From contig JBNLGG010000082.1 in NCBI GenBank assembly GCA_050305935.1, forward strand, positions 1-16,350: a stretch of 16,350 nucleotides of DNA, given 5' to 3'. Below the pieces are notes generated by a model. It did not search any database, was not told the DNA's origin, and worked only from the letters and a program-made list of their open reading frames with translations. How positions within the stretch are numbered: the stretch's first letter is position 1; each line of letters begins with the position of its first letter. Source of the stretch: CAJXNP01 sp050305935. GTDB lineage: Bacteria; Bacteroidota; Bacteroidia; Cytophagales; Cyclobacteriaceae. Positions 1 to 6,971 of the stretch are shown in pieces. A program made the translations under genes and the position numbers.

Positions 1-483
1 TATACCAAACGGGCGGCCACCGGTAATCTTAATTCCATAAGTATCTGAACTACCGGTTCCTGTTAAACGAACATGGTTTAATGTATGTAGTTTTATGGTA
101 GGGAGTTCGTCTGCAGCTATTACCTGGGCATCACAGTTAATAAAAATATATGGCTTTTCTTTGGTGCCATAAAAATTTCTAATAATCAAAGATTTTCTTT
201 CCCCGCCTCTTATGCCAATGGTACTTCCTGGCGGGAGTTTCAAATCATTATTATCTATAACACTCATGGCAGGTTCGATAATAAAATCGCAATCGGCACA
301 AGATGTAGGAGTATAGTCGCAAGAATTATCGTCATACGTATATTCCGGCGAACTATTAATGGCTCTATTATCCGTACACCCTAAATGCGTGTTTTTATCA
401 GATTCCGTTTCTTTAATAGTATTGTCTTCTTCACTACAGCTGAAAAAGAATAAAAGAAAGATGAGTAGGTAAATGTTTTTCAT
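1..483 (-). CDS. Lipoprotein, C-terminal part beyond window edge
   Basis: The frame is open from an ATG at 481-483 to the window edge (161 codons seen). The N-terminus is a lipoprotein signal peptide: MKN, a hydrophobic run, then FFFSC with the lipidated Cys at residue 16. The next residues, SEEDN, are acidic and resemble the Bacteroidota lipoprotein export signal, so the protein is probably on the cell surface. Residues about 35-57 carry the short GCTDxxAxN...DDNSC motif, a Cys-bounded module often seen in secreted Bacteroidota proteins. From about residue 66 the sequence (PAMSVIDNNDLKLPPGSTI, then a run ending in LNHVRLTGTGSSDTYGIKIT) reads like the start of a right-handed parallel beta-helix of the pectate-lyase or polysaccharide-lyase fold. 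That fold assignment is inference, because the catalytic part is outside the window. It is co-directional with the LRR and RCC1 genes. Confidence 0.8.
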   Translation of the reverse strand, partial: MKNIYLLIFLLFFFSCSEEDNTIKETESDKNTHLGCTDNRAINSSPEYTYDDNSCDYTPTSCADCDFIIEPAMSVIDNNDLKLPPGSTIGIRGGERKSLIIRNFYGTKEKPYIFINCDAQVIAADELPTIKLHTLNHVRLTGTGSSDTYGIKITGGRPFGI

Positions 484-557
484 TTTTTAATTCAGTTTTA
501 AACTAAAATGAAAGAGGACACTTTATTCTGTATTTAAAAGTTTTAATCTTTGTCAAA

Positions 558-655
558 CTACTTAAGCCCGAATTGCTTTATATAGTATGAAGAACCGGTA
601 TCGTCTTTTTCCAGGAATCATCATTTGGCGGTGTAAACCCACTTTATATCATTTG
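558..655 (-). pseudogene. Decayed C-terminal tail of an LRR lipoprotein
   Basis: On the minus strand this stretch encodes SGFTPPNDDSWKK, then after a -1 shift in an A-run DDTGSSYYIKQFGLK and a stop at 558-560. It matches the last residues of the intact LRR lipoprotein next door (DSGFTPHSDWKKDSTATF), including the near-identical DNA ggtttacacc and tggaaaaag. No start, signal peptide or LRR body is present, an in-frame TAA precedes SGF, and the frame breaks at WKK. It is best read as the leftover end of a paralogue that was deleted. The rest of the 484-819 gap shows no gene. The alternative, chance similarity, is unlikely given matches at both DNA and protein level, but the match is short. Confidence 0.5.
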
Positions 656-658
656 GCG
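620..658. repeat. 11-bp direct repeat inside the LRR remnant
   Basis: atcatttggcg occurs at 620-630 and again at 648-658, with a 28-bp period. The repeat lies within the decayed LRR tail and may reflect a small slippage duplication that helped break the frame. Confidence 0.5.
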
Positions 659-819
659 TCGTTTATTCTTTTATGAATAAAAAAAGACTAAAATGAAATT
701 TTTCCCATAGTTTGATATGTAGCGTATTAATATTTACCAACAAAGCCAGAAGAATACACGCAATGTTTTATCACTTTTCAAAACTTTTATTTTTTCAACA
801 TTTTTGGTAAAAAAGAACC

Positions 820-1905
820 TTAAGGGCAAGCTGTTGTACTAAAAGTTGCTGTACTATCCTTTTTCCAATCGCTATGTGGTGTAAACCCTGAGTCTATTTG
901 AATGCAAGTCAAGCCACTATTGTATAATGCAGACATAAAAATCATGTTGTGGTTGTTTCCATTAGCTACATTTAAAGCGGTTAATTTATTGCTGCTACAG
1001 TTTAAAACCCTTATGCTCTTATTCTGGGAAATATCTAAACTGGTTATTTGGTTTTCAAAACAATATAGATAGTCTAGTAAAATGTTTTTGGAAACATCTA
1101 AAGATGTGAGCTGATTGTTTTTACATGTTAAACTGTTTAGATTAACATTTTGGGTAATATCTAACCCGGTCAATTCATTATCAGTACAACGTAAGGTTTG
1201 CAATGCTACATTTTTAGAAACATCCAAACTCGTCAGTGAATTATAATCTACATTTAGTTCAACTAAAGCTATGTTGTTTGAAATATCTAATTGGCTCAAT
1301 AAATTGGACGCTACATTAAGTCCTGTAGTATTTACGAAAGCTTCAATACCTGTTAGATCGGTTATACCTTTATTGTCACAGACTATGGTTTCTTCATAAG
1401 CTTCTGCTTCACTTATCTGTATTTCCCCATCATCATTGGTGTCAATTCCATGAGCCATCAAGCTGGCTTTAAAATTAGCATCCGGAATATTTACTATAGC
1501 ATTGGGTCCAAGAATCGCGCTTCCCGATACATTTACTTTATGCTCGCCAATGTTGCTGAGTATGGTGAGTATGGCTGTTTTGTCTCCTTCTTCTGCAGGT
1601 TTAAAAATGGTTAAAAATTCGTAAGTTTCACCGGCTTGTACTGTTTCTTCTGTTTCACTTGCATTAAAACTGAACTCAGATGCATTTGGCCCGGAAAATG
1701 AATAGTCTTTTAAAACCAGATCTTCATCTCCGGTATTGGTAATCGTTAATTTAACTTCTTTTTGTGTTGGTATTTCTACCTCGCCAAAATCGACCGTACT
1801 CTGGTCTATTGAAAATTGAGCGGGAGATGGTTTTGGTTCTTCATCTTTACTACAAGAAATAATTAGTAATGCAACCAAAGCGTATACTATGTTTCTGATA
1901 TTCAT
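820..1905 (-). CDS. Surface lipoprotein with ASH-like and leucine-rich repeat domains
   Basis: The protein has 361 residues from the chosen ATG at 1905. That start gives a compact type II signal peptide (MNIRNIVYALVALLIISC, lipidated Cys 18) and has a purine-rich GGGGAA seven bases upstream. A longer form from 1956 adds 17 residues before the signal and is less likely. After the Cys comes SKDEE, which fits the Bacteroidota surface-export signal (X-Lys-acidic-acidic). Residues about 30-130 form an immunoglobulin-like ASH/choice-of-anchor-D type domain (FGEVEIP, TITNTGDEDLVL). Residues 155-166 are a full EF-hand loop, DTNDDGEIQISE, in the pre-LRR segment. About 190-315 hold 20-21 residue LRRs of the pattern L-x-CxxNxLTSLDVSxN. 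The end (CIQIDSGFTPHSDWKK...CP) is the usual cap of this LRR type; no type IX secretion tail is seen. The role is probably adhesion or binding at the surface; the ligand is unknown. Confidence 0.88.
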   Translation of the reverse strand: MNIRNIVYALVALLIISCSKDEEPKPSPAQFSIDQSTVDFGEVEIPTQKEVKLTITNTGDEDLVLKDYSFSGPNASEFSFNASETEETVQAGETYEFLTIFKPAEEGDKTAILTILSNIGEHKVNVSGSAILGPNAIVNIPDANFKASLMAHGIDTNDDGEIQISEAEAYEETIVCDNKGITDLTGIEAFVNTTGLNVASNLLSQLDISNNIALVELNVDYNSLTSLDVSKNVALQTLRCTDNELTGLDITQNVNLNSLTCKNNQLTSLDVSKNILLDYLYCFENQITSLDISQNKSIRVLNCSSNKLTALNVANGNNHNMIFMSALYNSGLTCIQIDSGFTPHSDWKKDSTATFSTTACP

Positions 1906-2121
1906 AACCAGATTCCCCTTTAGCGAAAAAAGTAATTTCAGTTTTGATAGATTCATTGTTCTTATTTTAAATTTTTGATTGTTGAATTATTTACTAAAGC
2001 TGTTTTCTATTATTAAAAATTAGTGGAGCACGGTATACACTCGATCAAATAATTAACACTTAATTTCGGTGGGTAGTGGCATGTGAAAAGGTCCGATGTG
2101 TGCACTTTTCAATGTTTGGAG

Positions 2122-2206
2122 TTTCAAATGTGTTGCCTTGAAAAATCTTTTACAAATGCAGTTTTCTGAAATCGTTAACAAACCGTTAACATGCTATAAA
2201 ATTTTT
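2122..2206. promoter_or_regulatory. Duplicated GTTAAC element, copy A
   Basis: This stretch is clearly similar along about 85 bp to 3550-3634. The core cgttaacaaaccgttaacat at 2173-2192 is identical in both. The core holds two palindromic GTTAAC sites 11 bp apart, one helical turn, as expected for a dimeric DNA-binding protein. It lies about 270 bp upstream of the LRR lipoprotein start, in the 1906-2278 gap. That gap also has a TGAAAAG...CTTTTCA inverted repeat (2084-2090 and 2105-2111) and no gene. An operator role is inferred. Confidence 0.5.
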
Positions 2207-2248
2207 CTGTGTTCGCTCACTTATTTCAGTTTTCTGTCCTCAAAATGT

Positions 2249-2264
2249 CATGGCTGAAGCCATG
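2249..2264 (-). terminator. Hairpin after the RCC1 gene
   Basis: CATGGCT ga AGCCATG is a perfect 7-bp-arm palindrome starting 15 bases past the RCC1 stop codon. On the minus strand it is followed by only a short T-run (acattttg), so it may be a weak intrinsic terminator or just an mRNA 3' end stabiliser. Confidence 0.4.
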
Positions 2265-2278
2265 GTACCTTCTGGTTG

Positions 2279-3445
2279 TTAGTGTTGTTTGATCTTCACA
2301 AAATCTATTGGCTTAGGCTGTTTCACATCAACAGCCGTCCCATCCCCAAGCTGACCATAATAATTACTTCCCCAAATCCAGACGGTGTTATCCGTTTTCA
2401 ATACCAGTGTATGATTGTAACCTGTCGCAACTACCCTTATGTCACCGATAATCTTTTTGGGCGTACTTATATTGTTGGTTGTTCCTTCCCCTAGCTGGGC
2501 ATTCCGGTTATTTCCGCATGCCCATAGCGTATTGTCCATTTTCAGAAAAAGCGAATGGTGATGGCAGGCTGCTAATGCCTTTACTTCGCCCATTATTTGT
2601 TTGGGCTTACATGCGTCCTCAATGGTTCCATCGCCCAGTTGGCCGTATTTGTTATTTCCACAGGCCCACAGTGTATTGTCCGTCTTCAGAATAAGCGAGT
2701 GGTAATCGCCCGCCACTACTGCATTTACATTGTCCATAATTTGTATAGGCTCGCTTACATCGTTAGTTGTTCCATCGCCCAGCTGGCCATAGCTGTTATT
2801 TCCGCAAACCCACAGTGTGTTATCCGTTTTCAGAAAGAGCGTATGATACTGGCCTGTTGCCACTGCCTTTACACCTCTCATCATCCGTTTGGGTTTATGT
2901 ATGTCCCTGGTTGTCCTATTACCTAGTTGTCCGTATTCGTTATTCCCGCAAGCCCACAGTGTGTTGTCTGTTTTCAAGAAAAAGGTATGGTAATGACCTG
3001 CTTCTATTGCCGCCACATCATTCATAATTTGTTTGGGCTCGGATGTATCATTAGTTGTTCCATCGCCTAACTGACCATACTTATTATCTCCAGTTGCCCA
3101 GACCGTGTTGTCTGTTTTTAAGATTATGGTGTAAGAACCTCCTCCGGAAACTGCTTTTACATCATTCATGATGAATTTAGGCACAATCGCATGGTTGGTT
3201 GACCTGTCACCCAGTTGGCCATAGGCATTACGTCCCCAGCTCCACAATGTATTGTCAGTTTTCAAAGCCATGGTATGCCAGGCCCCCGCAGCAATCTCTC
3301 CCACTTCTTCCATTTCGTAATCCCGAGGAAAATTCCGGATACATAATTCCGAACTATCTTCCTGTTCACAGGGTTTGAATAGAAACATGCACAAAGGCAC
3401 ACAGAAATGAAGGAATATTGATATGGAACTTGACAAAATCGTCAT
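2279..3445 (-). CDS. RCC1-type seven-bladed beta-propeller protein
   Basis: The protein has 388 residues. Residues 48-383 are seven RCC1 repeats, each exactly 48 residues with no insertion or deletion. The pattern is AGxxHTxxLKTDNTLWxxGNNxYGQLGDGTTNDxxxPxxIM. Seven blades make a complete closed propeller. The N-terminus is hydrophobic (residues 5-23), followed by KPCEQEDSS. Cys 26 before acidic residues looks like a surface-lipoprotein context, but FKPC is a poor lipobox, so export type is uncertain. Blades 3-6 carry a Cys at the same place (LWACGNN or LWVCGNN). RCC1 propellers generally serve as protein-binding platforms; in Bacteroidota they are common in exported proteins of unknown partner. 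The gene stands alone, with its upstream region shared with the divergent PAS-LuxR gene. Confidence 0.85.
   Translation of the reverse strand: MTILSSSISIFLHFCVPLCMFLFKPCEQEDSSELCIRNFPRDYEMEEVGEIAAGAWHTMALKTDNTLWSWGRNAYGQLGDRSTNHAIVPKFIMNDVKAVSGGGSYTIILKTDNTVWATGDNKYGQLGDGTTNDTSEPKQIMNDVAAIEAGHYHTFFLKTDNTLWACGNNEYGQLGNRTTRDIHKPKRMMRGVKAVATGQYHTLFLKTDNTLWVCGNNSYGQLGDGTTNDVSEPIQIMDNVNAVVAGDYHSLILKTDNTLWACGNNKYGQLGDGTIEDACKPKQIMGEVKALAACHHHSLFLKMDNTLWACGNNRNAQLGEGTTNNISTPKKIIGDIRVVATGYNHTLVLKTDNTVWIWGSNYYGQLGDGTAVDVKQPKPIDFVKIKQH
2297..3304 (-). repeat. Seven tandem 144-bp units (RCC1 blades)
   Basis: The seven 48-codon blades give a DNA array of 7 x 144 bp with no length change between units. 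Long identical stretches recur in each unit (for example cccacagtgt with tatccgttttcag, and agctggcca). It is a coding tandem repeat prone to recombination, not a CRISPR array. Confidence 0.85.
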
Positions 3446-3549
3446 GTATAAATCTGTTTAAGACAAAAAATATAGAACTACATCCGTCGCAAATGTTCAA
3501 CTATATGGTTTATGAAAAATGTTCGCCAGATTTGTTTCTGCATTTGAGA

Positions 3550-3634
3550 TTTCAAAAATGCTTGCCAGAAAAATCTTTAACAAACGTGATTTCTGAAAGC
3601 GTTAACAAACCGTTAACATATTATAAGATTTCTT
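3550..3634. promoter_or_regulatory. Duplicated GTTAAC element, copy B
   Basis: This is the second copy of the element at 2122-2206, in the same orientation, with the identical core at 3600-3619. It also has a third half-site-like ttaacaaac at about 3578-3586. It sits between two divergent genes: about 105 bp upstream of RCC1 (minus) and about 67 bp upstream of the PAS-LuxR regulator (plus). The placement fits an operator controlling both, possibly bound by the regulator itself; this is inference. Confidence 0.5.
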
Positions 3635-3635
3635 A

Positions 3636-3643
3636 TAATTTTG
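3636..3643 (+). promoter_or_regulatory. Bacteroidota-type -7 box for the PAS-LuxR gene
   Basis: TAATTTTG matches the Bacteroidota sigma-ABfr -7 consensus TAnnTTTG exactly and is 57 bp before the ATG at 3701. The second GTTAAC site (3612-3617) lies where the -33 element would be, so a bound protein would overlap the promoter. Confidence 0.4.
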
Positions 3644-3700
3644 TTCCACATTTAGTTGAATAGGGATCTTTTGATCTGAAATAGGACGGTAAAGGAAAAT

Positions 3701-4633
3701 ATGATAGAGGTAAGGAAAAATGAGCAAAACCCGTGCGAAGAAACCGAGAAGCTTCTCAAACTCCTTGAAGAAGATAGAAGTCTTGATGGAGAGAATCTGG
3801 CGAAACTATTGGCCGAAGAAAAGATCGATAAGCTGAAACTGATCGCAGAAAACACTGTGGATGTGGTCTGCCTGCACCACCCGGCAGATGCCCGGTATTT
3901 ATATGCAAGCCCATCCACTGAGAAAATCATGGGATATACCTCGAAAGACCTGGAAGGAAAAGTTCCCTACGATTTCATTCACCCCGATCACTTAAAGGTC
4001 TTGTCCCAAAACCTTTCCAACAGCAAAGACGGGAAAATTACTTTTCCTGAGAAGCTGGAATTGCTGTTCCGACGAAAAGACGATACCTACCAATGGTTTG
4101 AAGGCTACAGCATACCTATCTACAATAAAAGAAATGAGGTAATCCTGATTTTAAGCTGTACCCGAAACATACAGGATCGTAAACTGGCGGAAATTGAAAA
4201 AAGGGAAAGGGAGATCATCCAGCAAAACCTGCTGTCTTCGTCTATTTTGCTGGAAAGGAAAAAGGTCCTTATGAAAAAGTTGGAAAGTAAGATCCTGGAA
4301 GTTGAGCCTAACATCCGGGAGGAATTGCGAAGCGTTTTAACCTATGTGCGCGAGACCTTAAAGGTTGACGAGGATTGGGAAGATTTTATGGTTCATTTTA
4401 AAAATATCCATCCGAATTTTTTTGAAAAGATCTCGACCACCTATCCGGGGTTGTCAAAAAATGACCTACAGCATTTGGCATTCATAAAGCTTGGCATGAC
4501 TTCCTCTGAAATTGGCAATGCCCTGGTTATAAAAAAGGAAAGCCTGAGAGTGATCAGGAATCGCCTGAAAAAGAAATTGGGCCTTGATCTATCGCAGGAT
4601 TTAATGGAGTTTATCAGGAATTTTGAGTTTTGA
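3701..4633 (+). CDS. Cytoplasmic PAS-domain LuxR-like transcriptional regulator
   Basis: The protein has 310 residues and no membrane segment or signal peptide. Residues about 43-160 are a PAS domain (LIAENTVDVVCLHHP, YASPSTEKIMGYT, DFIHPDH, FRRKDDTYQWFEGY, then the PAC end). A charged coiled coil (160-205) leads to the C-terminal LuxR-like helix-turn-helix (226-305): HFKNIHPNFFEKISTTYPGL, then LQHLAFIKLGMTSSEIGNAL, then a recognition helix in IKKESLRVIRNRLKKKLGL. This C-terminal form is typical of Bacteroidota one-component regulators. The start has aaaggaaaat just upstream. PAS domains bind small ligands, haem or flavin; no ligand can be named here. The only candidate target visible is the GTTAAC element in its own upstream region, shared with RCC1. 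No receiver domain is present, so it is not a response regulator. Confidence 0.87.
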   Translation: MIEVRKNEQNPCEETEKLLKLLEEDRSLDGENLAKLLAEEKIDKLKLIAENTVDVVCLHHPADARYLYASPSTEKIMGYTSKDLEGKVPYDFIHPDHLKVLSQNLSNSKDGKITFPEKLELLFRRKDDTYQWFEGYSIPIYNKRNEVILILSCTRNIQDRKLAEIEKREREIIQQNLLSSSILLERKKVLMKKLESKILEVEPNIREELRSVLTYVRETLKVDEDWEDFMVHFKNIHPNFFEKISTTYPGLSKNDLQHLAFIKLGMTSSEIGNALVIKKESLRVIRNRLKKKLGLDLSQDLMEFIRNFEF

Positions 4634-4674
4634 GACTAAGTACCTTGCGGAAGTAAAGTGATAAACAAACACAT

Positions 4675-4705
4675 CCCGCAGGTTTAGCGAAGCGTAACTT
4701 GCGGG
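4675..4705. repeat. Stem-loop after the PAS-LuxR gene
   Basis: CCCGCAGGTT and AACTTGCGGG pair with one G-T wobble around an 11-base loop. It precedes the stronger terminator hairpin and has no T-tract. The loop side shares the 10-mer gcgtaacttg (4692-4701) with the complement of 9139-9148, so it may belong to a dispersed intergenic repeat. Confidence 0.45.
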
Positions 4706-4713
4706 AAAAGTTG

Positions 4714-4738
4714 GGCAAGTTTTTAACTTGCCTTTTTT
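4714..4738 (+). terminator. Intrinsic terminator of the PAS-LuxR gene
   Basis: GGCAAGTT ttt AACTTGCC is a perfect 8-bp stem followed directly by six T residues (4733-4738), about 80 bases after the stop codon. This is a classic rho-independent terminator. The rest of the gap to 4959 has no gene, only the repeats noted at 4868-4895. Confidence 0.85.
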
Positions 4739-4867
4739 GAGCAGAAACTACAAATTCAGAGATCAGATCAGGTTGTACTTCATTTCATTTTCAGTTGTTA
4801 GATGGGTTCATGCTTTGAGCCGTCCTTTATATAAAGGCAGTTAATTAGCGGCTTCGAATGAACATTT

Positions 4868-4895
4868 TGCAGAATGAAAACTGGATTATGCAGAA
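4868..4895. promoter_or_regulatory. Two tgcagaa direct repeats 21 bp apart, candidate LytTR site
   Basis: tgcagaa occurs at 4868-4874 and 4889-4895. The 21-bp centre-to-centre distance, two helical turns, is the spacing usual for LytTR-domain dimers. It lies 65-92 bp before the LytS-like kinase gene. A near match to the -7 consensus (gacttttg, 4924-4931) follows. Autoregulation by the downstream LytTR protein is inferred; the half-site itself is not a known consensus. Confidence 0.35.
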
Positions 4896-4959
4896 CTTAT
4901 TTCACAAACAATAATATATCACTGACTTTTGATTAATGTTAAGCTAAAGAAGAAATAAT

Positions 4960-5949
4960 ATGAGAAAGTCAGTTAAAATCATGTTTCATCTAATATTTTG
5001 GATTATTTCAAGTATGCTTATGAGCCTTTGGCTCATATTGCCAGCCTTTATCCTTGGACGTCCTGATTTTCATGATATTTTTTTGGGTTCATTAGTTATA
5101 CTGCCTATTGGAGCAATTATTTTCTACAGTTCTTTTTTTGCATTTAACTATTTTGCGAGAAAAGCCACTCGCTTTATTTGGATAGCAATAGGCTATATAA
5201 TAGTGATTTCCATTTTTATCATTAAGAATAATGATATAGAATTTGCTGGCACGATTCTGATTTTCCTATTTCCCGTACTGTATTTTAATGTTCTTGGCTT
5301 TTTCTTTAAAACCTTTGTCGAATGGATTACCGACAGAAAAATTAAAGCTGAACTTGAAAAAGATAAAGTAAAAAGTCAATTAGAACTTCTTAAATCTCAA
5401 ATCAATCCACATTTTTTGTTTAACACTTTAAATAATATTGATGTTCTCATTATAGATGAACCTAAAAAAGCCTCAGATTATCTTAAAAAACTTTCTGAAA
5501 TATTGAGGTTTATGCTTTATGAAACCGATACTGAGAAAGTGCCATTATCAAAGGAAGTTGAATACATTAAGAAATATATAGAGTTACAAAAGATAAGAAC
5601 CTCTAATGATACATTTGTGAATTTTGATATTATTGGAGAAACGAAAGATAGATTTGTTGCCCCAATGATTTTTATTCATTTCGCAGAAAATGCCTTTAAA
5701 TATGCTACAAATAAGAAAATAGAAAATGCCATATCAATTCGATTTGACATCTCTGAAAATCAATTGTCTTTTTTGTGTAAAAACCATATTAATTCTACTG
5801 ATATTAAAAAACAGGAGAATAATGGATTAGGTCTTCGTTTGATAAGACAGAGACTTGATTTAATATACAAAGCGGATTATAATCTAAAGGTAAGTAATGA
5901 GGATGGTTGGTATATTGTAAAACTTGAAATTCAATTAGGAGATGATTAG
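4960..5949 (+). CDS. LytS/YehU-type membrane sensor histidine kinase
   Basis: The protein has 329 residues. About four transmembrane helices span residues 8-33, 41-65, 72-88 and 95-118, with very short external loops. A coiled linker (125-145) follows, then the His_kinase domain with the phospho-acceptor His 151 in SQINPHFLFNTLNNI. The ATP-binding domain follows, with the N box as FAENAFKYA (E243, N244) and the G box NGLGLRLIRQRL (289-300). The usual 'LVENAIKHG' form is changed to a Phe/Tyr version, as in many Bacteroidota members. It should phosphorylate the LytTR regulator encoded next, whose ATG lies inside the last codons of this gene (8-bp overlap, ATGATTAG). The signal is unknown. Both genes are clearly more AT-rich than those after 9700. 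Confidence 0.93.
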   Translation: MRKSVKIMFHLIFWIISSMLMSLWLILPAFILGRPDFHDIFLGSLVILPIGAIIFYSSFFAFNYFARKATRFIWIAIGYIIVISIFIIKNNDIEFAGTILIFLFPVLYFNVLGFFFKTFVEWITDRKIKAELEKDKVKSQLELLKSQINPHFLFNTLNNIDVLIIDEPKKASDYLKKLSEILRFMLYETDTEKVPLSKEVEYIKKYIELQKIRTSNDTFVNFDIIGETKDRFVAPMIFIHFAENAFKYATNKKIENAISIRFDISENQLSFLCKNHINSTDIKKQENNGLGLRLIRQRLDLIYKADYNLKVSNEDGWYIVKLEIQLGDD

Positions 5950-6670
5950 TTGCATAATTGTAGAAGATGAACCTTTGGCTTTAAAACGAACGAAGGAATA
6001 TGTTGGGAAAATTCCATATCTCAACTTATTACAATCTTTCGACAATGGTTTTGAAGCTATTGGTTTCCTTAGAGAGCAACAGGTGGATTTAATCTTTCTT
6101 GACATCGAAATGGATGAATTAACAGGTATCCAACTACTCGAAGCTTTAGAACATAAACCTTATGTGATTGTAACAACAGCCTATAGTGAATATGCCATAA
6201 AAGGCTTTGAACTGAATGTGACAGATTACTTACTTAAGCCATTTTCCATTGAGCGGTTTATACAGGCAGTTGAAAAAGTATCCAATCAAATTTCCGTCAA
6301 AACTGAAAGTCAGCATGAATTTTTCTTTGTAAAAACTGATTATAAGATTGAAAAAGTTTTCTTTAAGGATATTTCCTTCATTGAAGGAATGAGGGATTAT
6401 CGCAATATTCAAACTGATTCAAAAAAAATCCTGACACTTCAAACCTTTAGCGATTTGGAGAAAGAACTGCCTCCGTCCCTGTTTTGTAGAGTTCATAAAT
6501 CGTTCATGATACCGTTCAATAAAATTGAAACTATTGAGAGGAATAGGATCAGGATAAAAGATAACTGGATTCCAATCAGCGAAACATATAAGGAATCCTT
6601 TTACAGACTAATCGGATTTAATAAATATGGACAAAAACAACCTGGGCATAACACCTTGTATATTCCGTAG
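5942..6670 (+). CDS. LytTR-family response regulator
   Basis: The protein has 242 residues. The receiver domain (1-115) has the acidic pair in VEDEP (E8, D9), phospho-acceptor Asp 54 in LIFLDIEMDELTG, Thr/Tyr switch region VTTAYSEYAIKGFE and Lys 99 in DYLLKPF. The LytTR DNA-binding domain (about 125-225) shows FFFVKTDYKIEKVFFKDISF, IEGMRDYRNI, LEKELPPSLFCRVHKSFMI and the closing INP-like segment FNKIETIE. It is translationally coupled to the kinase by the 8-bp overlap. The last residues (about 232-242, QKQPGHNTLYIP) lie beyond the domain and are encoded by the left arm of the hairpin repeat at 6644-6777, which also provides the stop codon. Its target is unknown; the tgcagaa repeats before the kinase are a candidate. 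Confidence 0.94.
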   Translation: MISCIIVEDEPLALKRTKEYVGKIPYLNLLQSFDNGFEAIGFLREQQVDLIFLDIEMDELTGIQLLEALEHKPYVIVTTAYSEYAIKGFELNVTDYLLKPFSIERFIQAVEKVSNQISVKTESQHEFFFVKTDYKIEKVFFKDISFIEGMRDYRNIQTDSKKILTLQTFSDLEKELPPSLFCRVHKSFMIPFNKIETIERNRIRIKDNWIPISETYKESFYRLIGFNKYGQKQPGHNTLYIP

Positions 6671-6777
6671 CGGTTTTCGTGATTTTCGAGCTTTGTTGCT
6701 CTTGCCAAAATTCAGTGCGACGGTCGATAGGAACGCTCTCCGAAATCCCCTACGCAACATACAATTGTCCGTTGGCA
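6644..6777. repeat. Large imperfect hairpin repeat, attC-like in outline
   Basis: The left arm 6644-6679 (gggcataacaccttgtat, then attccgtagcggttttcg) pairs imperfectly with the right arm 6741-6777 (cgaaatcccctacgcaac, then atacaattgtccgttggca). The ends read GCATAAC and GTTGGCA, and about 60 bp between the arms can form inner stems. This resembles hairpin repeats found between genes in Cytophagales-like genomes and, in outline, an integron attC site. The terminal boxes do not fit the RYYYAAC/GTTRRRY consensus exactly, and no integrase is in the window. The rest of the gap to 6971 shows nothing recognisable. Confidence 0.55.
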
Positions 6778-6971
6778 CAAATTGAGTGTGATGCACGGAA
6801 CATGGTTGTTTTGAATAAAAATACCAGAGGATTAATAGATGGCTTTTAAGATAAGTGGTATTAATTGAAGAATTGATGGAGATGGTCAAAGTGATTTAGT
6901 GTATAAAACCAAGAATTATAGTATCAACACCCTGATATAGTAAAATATTAAGTTATAATAAATATTTAGAT

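Noticed and set aside
1906..1956. Longer start for the LRR lipoprotein
   Set aside because: It would give an unusually long n-region before the lipobox; the ATG at 1905 has a better upstream purine-rich site. It cannot be excluded.
2276..3027. Several plus-strand reading frames of 70-110 codons
   Set aside because: They are antisense to the RCC1 repeats and arise because each 144-bp unit repeats the same open antisense frame; no ribosome site or family resemblance.
2297..3304. CRISPR array
   Set aside because: The 144-bp periodic units are coding RCC1 blades, with no short repeat and variable spacer pattern.
6644..6777. Firm call of an integron attC site
   Set aside because: The end boxes do not match RYYYAAC/GTTRRRY exactly and no integrase or cassette array is visible; kept only as attC-like.
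6608..6889. Minus-strand 93-codon frame across the hairpin repeat
   Set aside because: It overlaps the end of the response regulator and the repeat arms, and looks like no known protein.
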